Shown here piece by piece: positions 6,835-9,555 of a stretch of 9,555 nucleotides of DNA; position 1 is the stretch's first letter; the number at the start of each line of letters is the position of its first letter. Position numbers and translations under genes: made by a program. Below the pieces are notes generated by a model. That model was not told the DNA's origin, searched no databases, and saw only the letters and a program-made list of their open reading frames with translations. The stretch is from Betaproteobacteria bacterium. GTDB lineage: Bacteria > Pseudomonadota > Gammaproteobacteria > Burkholderiales > SG8-41. The DNA lies in contig JAJTHX010000293.1 of the NCBI GenBank assembly GCA_021300125.1, positions 1-9,555 on the forward strand. The letters are read 5' to 3'.

Positions 6835-7278
6835 ATGAATCTGGTGTTGTGGCGGCACGCCGAAGCCGAGGATGGCGTGCCCGATGAGGAACGCAGGTTG
6901 ACCGCCAAGGGCCGCCGCCAGGCGGCCGCGATGGCGGCCTGGCTCGACAAGCAGCTGCCGTTGCCGCGCCGCGTGCTGTCAAGCCCGGCCCGGCGCACCC
7001 GCGAAACCGCGGCGGCGTTTTCCGCCGACTTTGTCATCGAAGCTGCGCTGTCCACTGCCTCGACGCCTGCCCGATTGCTGCGTGCCGCAGGCTGGCCCGA
7101 TGGTGAAGGCACAGTGCTTGTGGTCGGCCATCAGCCTACGCTGGGAGCCGCAGCAGCACTGGCGCTTACCGGCCGCGCCGAGCCCTGGGCAGTGAAAAAG
7201 GGCGCGATCTGGTGGCTGCGCAGGGACAACGACGACAGCGTGCTGGTGCGGGCGGTGCTCGCGCCCGGTGCGCTTTGA
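6835..7278 (+). CDS. sixA: SixA-type histidine phosphatase
   Basis: A 147-residue, single-domain histidine phosphatase superfamily protein of SixA type; the E. coli member removes phosphate from phosphohistidine on signalling and phosphotransfer proteins. The catalytic LWRHAEAE is at residues 5-12, with His8 the expected nucleophile. SSPARRTRETA (49-59) supplies the second Arg, and VVGHQPTLG (96-104) the second catalytic His at His99. Lengths and motif order fit the family. ATG 6835 was chosen because the beta-strand before RHA starts there; its ribosome site is weak, while an AGGGGG at 6807-6812 lies too far upstream. It sits 31 bp after the CYTH-CHAD gene and 15 bp before the PPK2 gene. The substrate is unknown; PPK1 phosphohistidine or a phosphotransfer protein are candidates. 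Gene symbol given for family resemblance. Confidence 0.9.
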   Translation: MNLVLWRHAEAEDGVPDEERRLTAKGRRQAAAMAAWLDKQLPLPRRVLSSPARRTRETAAAFSADFVIEAALSTASTPARLLRAAGWPDGEGTVLVVGHQPTLGAAAALALTGRAEPWAVKKGAIWWLRRDNDDSVLVRAVLAPGAL

Positions 7279-7293
7279 ACAAGGGGTCGCACC

Positions 7294-8835
7294 ATGTTTG
7301 AATCCGCCAGCCTTTCCCACCGCGTTGAAAAGACCGCTTACCGCAGGGAAGAACCCAAGCTGCGCCAATCGCTGCTCGATGCCCAGTACGATCTGCTGCG
7401 CAGCGGCAAGTTCGCCACGCTGATCCTGATTGCCGGCGTCGAGGGCGCCGGCAAGGGGGAAACCGTGAACCTGCTCAGCGAGTGGATGGATCCGCGTCAC
7501 ATCGAGGTCAGCGGCTTTGGCCTGCCCTCGGATGAGGAAAGCGAACGGCCGCGGTTGTGGCGCTACTGGCGCGCGCTGCCGCCGAAGGGCAAGGTCGGCA
7601 TCTTTTTCGGGGCCTGGCATACCCAGCCCATCGTTGACCGCGTGCAGGGCCGCATCGACGCCGCCCGCTTCGAGCAGGAGATGACCGAAATCCTGCGCCT
7701 GGAGCGGATGCTGGTGGACGAGGGCGTGCTGCTGCTCAAGTTCTGGTTCCACCTGTCCAAGCCGCAGCAGAAAAAACGCCTGCGCCAGCTCGAGAAGGAT
7801 CCGGTTACGGCCTGGCGTGTGACCAAGACCGACTGGAACCTCTACAAGCATTACGATGATTTCACCGCCGTGTGCGAGCCCTTTGTGCGCAAGACCAGCA
7901 CGGGTGAGGCGCCGTGGCTGGTGGTGGCCGGCGCCGACGAGCGTTACCGCAGCCTGACCGTGGGCCGCACGCTGCTTGCCGCGCTGCGCGAGCGCCTCGA
8001 CGAGCAGCCGGTGGACCGCCTGCCCGACCGCAACCCGCCATTGCTGCCGGCGGCAGACAAGCTGAATGTGCTGCGTGCCCTGCAGCTCGACCAGCCGCTC
8101 GCCAAGGCGGCGTACTCGCGTCAGCTCGAGGAATTATCGGGTCGCCTGAACCGCCTGTTCCGCGATCCGCGGATGAAGGAGATGGCGGTGGTCGCCGTCT
8201 TCGAGGGCAACGATGCCGCCGGCAAGGGGGGCGCCATCCGCCGCGTCACACGCGCCATCGATGCGCGCGGCTACCAGACCGTGTCGGTGGCGGCGCCGAG
8301 CGAGGAGGAGCGTGCGCAGCCCTACCTGTGGCGCTTCTGGCGCCACGTGCCGCGCCGCGGCCAGCTGCTCATCTTCGACCGCTCCTGGTACGGCCGCGTG
8401 CTGGTCGAGCGGGTCGAAGGCTTCTGCAAGGAGCCCGACTGGATGCGCGCCTACTCCGAGATCAACGATTTCGAGCAGCAGCTTGCCCGGCACCGGGTGC
8501 TGGTGGTCAAGTTCTGGCTCGCGATCAGCAAGGAAGAGCAGTACCGCCGCTTCAAGGAGCGCGAGAGCATCGCCTTCAAGCGCTTCAAAATCACGGACGA
8601 GGACTGGCGCAACCGCAAGAAGTGGGACCAATACGAAAAAGCGGTGTGCGACATGGTGGACCGCACCTCGACCAGTGTCGCGCCGTGGACGCTGGTCGAG
8701 GCCAACAACAAGTATTACGCGCGGATCAAGGTGCTGCGTACGCTGGTGGAGGCCATCGAAGGCGCGCTCGCGGGATTCGAGCCCGCGGCGGGCGTCACGG
8801 CGGGCGGCAAGCCGCGGGCAAAGCGGCGCAAGTAG
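7294..8835 (+). CDS. pap: Two-domain PPK2, polyphosphate:AMP phosphotransferase type (Pap)
   Basis: Class II PPK2 enzymes join two PPK2 domains and use polyP to phosphorylate AMP to ADP. The 513-residue product fits that plan. The N-terminal domain (about 10-240) has a P-loop GVEGAGKG at 48-55, but where active domains have DRSWY it reads FGAWH (105-109), lacking the Asp and Arg, so it is probably inactive or structural. The C-terminal domain (about 270-495) has an intact P-loop GNDAAGKG at 305-312 (Lys311), DRSWYGRVLVERVEG from Asp362, and lid-type RTSTSVAPW. Both halves carry the RKTST/RTSTS-x-APW repeat, showing internal duplication. AAGGGGTC precedes ATG 7294. It is the last gene of the run, and its stop lies 4 bp from the stop of the convergent ppx. 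Substrate (AMP) is inferred from class. Confidence 0.93.
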   Translation: MFESASLSHRVEKTAYRREEPKLRQSLLDAQYDLLRSGKFATLILIAGVEGAGKGETVNLLSEWMDPRHIEVSGFGLPSDEESERPRLWRYWRALPPKGKVGIFFGAWHTQPIVDRVQGRIDAARFEQEMTEILRLERMLVDEGVLLLKFWFHLSKPQQKKRLRQLEKDPVTAWRVTKTDWNLYKHYDDFTAVCEPFVRKTSTGEAPWLVVAGADERYRSLTVGRTLLAALRERLDEQPVDRLPDRNPPLLPAADKLNVLRALQLDQPLAKAAYSRQLEELSGRLNRLFRDPRMKEMAVVAVFEGNDAAGKGGAIRRVTRAIDARGYQTVSVAAPSEEERAQPYLWRFWRHVPRRGQLLIFDRSWYGRVLVERVEGFCKEPDWMRAYSEINDFEQQLARHRVLVVKFWLAISKEEQYRRFKERESIAFKRFKITDEDWRNRKKWDQYEKAVCDMVDRTSTSVAPWTLVEANNKYYARIKVLRTLVEAIEGALAGFEPAAGVTAGGKPRAKRRK

Positions 8836-8839
8836 CGTT

Positions 8840-9555
8840 TCATTCCGCCAGTGCCGGCTCCTGCGCGGTGACGATGTCGTTGAGGCCGGGCACGCGGATG
8901 TCGTGGCCGATGCGCGCCCACTCGGCCATTTCCTCGCGCAGCGCAGCGGCGGTGAGCGGGTTGGCCTCAAGCCATGCGGTGTCGAAGGCGAGGCGCAGCC
9001 TTCCGTTCTGGGCCCTGACCTCGCAGGCCGGCAGCCGCGTGTCGCGGCGGGCACGGCACAGCAGCACTGCCAGGCGCAGCGCCAGCACCAGCGGCCGGTC
9101 GGTTTCCAGCAATTCCCCCCAGGACTTTTTCAGCGAGCGGCGGTGGCTGCGCACCAGGGCGGCCAGCCGCTCCTGTTCATCGCGCGAAAAGCCGGGCATG
9201 TCGGCATTGCTGATGATGTAGGCCGAATGCTTGTGATAGCCGCTGTAAGCGACGGGGATGCCGATTTCGTGCAGCTTCGCCGCCCAACCCAGCAGCTGCG
9301 GCGCGGTTTCATCGGGATCGGTGGCGAGTTTGCCGTACAGCTCCAGCGCGAAGCCGGCGACGCGGCGGGACTGCTGGGCGTCAACGTGGTAACGCTGCAT
9401 GAACTGCGCCACCGTGACGTCCCGCATGTCGTGGTGGTGGAAGCGGCCGAGCATGTCGTAGAGGATGCCCTGGCGCATCGCGCCGGTGGCCGGCGTCATC
9501 GCGTCGATGTTCAGCTCGTCAAGCACGGCATAGAGAATGGCAAGCCCGCCGGCGA
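8840..9555 (-). CDS. ppx: Exopolyphosphatase C-terminal part (Ppx/GppA family), 5' end beyond the window
   Basis: Processively releases phosphate from polyphosphate ends. The visible 238 residues are the C-terminal portion of a Ppx/GppA protein, entering in frame at 9553 with AGGLAIL (the conserved PGGLAIL segment that closes the ASKHA ATPase-like half), then VLDEL and the signature TGAMRQGILYDMLGR. The HD-like C-terminal domain follows with LHEIGIPVAYSGYHKHSAYI, ADMPGFSRDEQ and LVRSHRR, all typical of Ppx. The catalytic half lies outside the window, so an apparent GTG start at 9526 is not the real start. Ppx and GppA can also hydrolyse pppGpp; location next to ppk1 favours Ppx. Its stop is 4 bp from that of pap. 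Confidence 0.95.
   Translation of the reverse strand, partial: AGGLAILYAVLDELNIDAMTPATGAMRQGILYDMLGRFHHHDMRDVTVAQFMQRYHVDAQQSRRVAGFALELYGKLATDPDETAPQLLGWAAKLHEIGIPVAYSGYHKHSAYIISNADMPGFSRDEQERLAALVRSHRRSLKKSWGELLETDRPLVLALRLAVLLCRARRDTRLPACEVRAQNGRLRLAFDTAWLEANPLTAAALREEMAEWARIGHDIRVPGLNDIVTAQEPALAE

Noticed and set aside
7914..9221. A 435-codon plus-strand frame spanning the end of pap and part of ppx
   Set aside because: It overlaps two well-supported genes in the wrong frame and has a low-complexity Arg/Ala/Gly composition.

Overview
The window is GC-rich, densely coded chromosomal DNA with no mobile elements, RNA genes or CRISPR. The pairing of a bifunctional amino-acid-kinase/GNAT argA with yggX, and a polyphosphate cluster that includes a double-domain PPK2, suggest a proteobacterium, most likely a betaproteobacterium. 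This is inferred from gene content and style, not from an alignment.

Layout. Bases 2-49 may be the tail of a plus-strand gene that converges on a minus-strand gene for an exported class I SAM-dependent methyltransferase (58-864). A divergent intergenic region (865-1345) follows. It holds a terminator-like hairpin, short direct repeats, a perfect 6-bp inverted repeat, a possible 32-codon ORF with a strong Shine-Dalgarno, and an AT-rich stretch before argA (1346-2758, N-acetylglutamate synthase). yggX (2842-3114, Fe-S/oxidative damage protection) comes next.

From 3139 to 8835, four closely spaced plus-strand genes form a polyphosphate block: ppk1 (polyphosphate kinase), a CYTH-CHAD protein (predicted triphosphatase with a polyP-binding helical domain, overlapping ppk1 by ATGA), a SixA-type histidine phosphatase, and a two-domain PPK2 of the polyphosphate:AMP phosphotransferase type. 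The gene ends 4 bp from a convergent minus-strand ppx (exopolyphosphatase), which runs off the right edge. yggX lies only 24 bp before ppk1 and may share its transcript.

Together the block can make polyP from ATP (PPK1), spend it to phosphorylate nucleotides (PPK2), hydrolyse it (PPX) and bind or trim short chains (CYTH-CHAD). SixA is the member without an obvious polyP role. Its presence beside PPK1, which works through a phosphohistidine, is the most thought-provoking point. No wholly new system is evident; most findings concern the block's wiring, the exported methyltransferase and the 865-1345 region.
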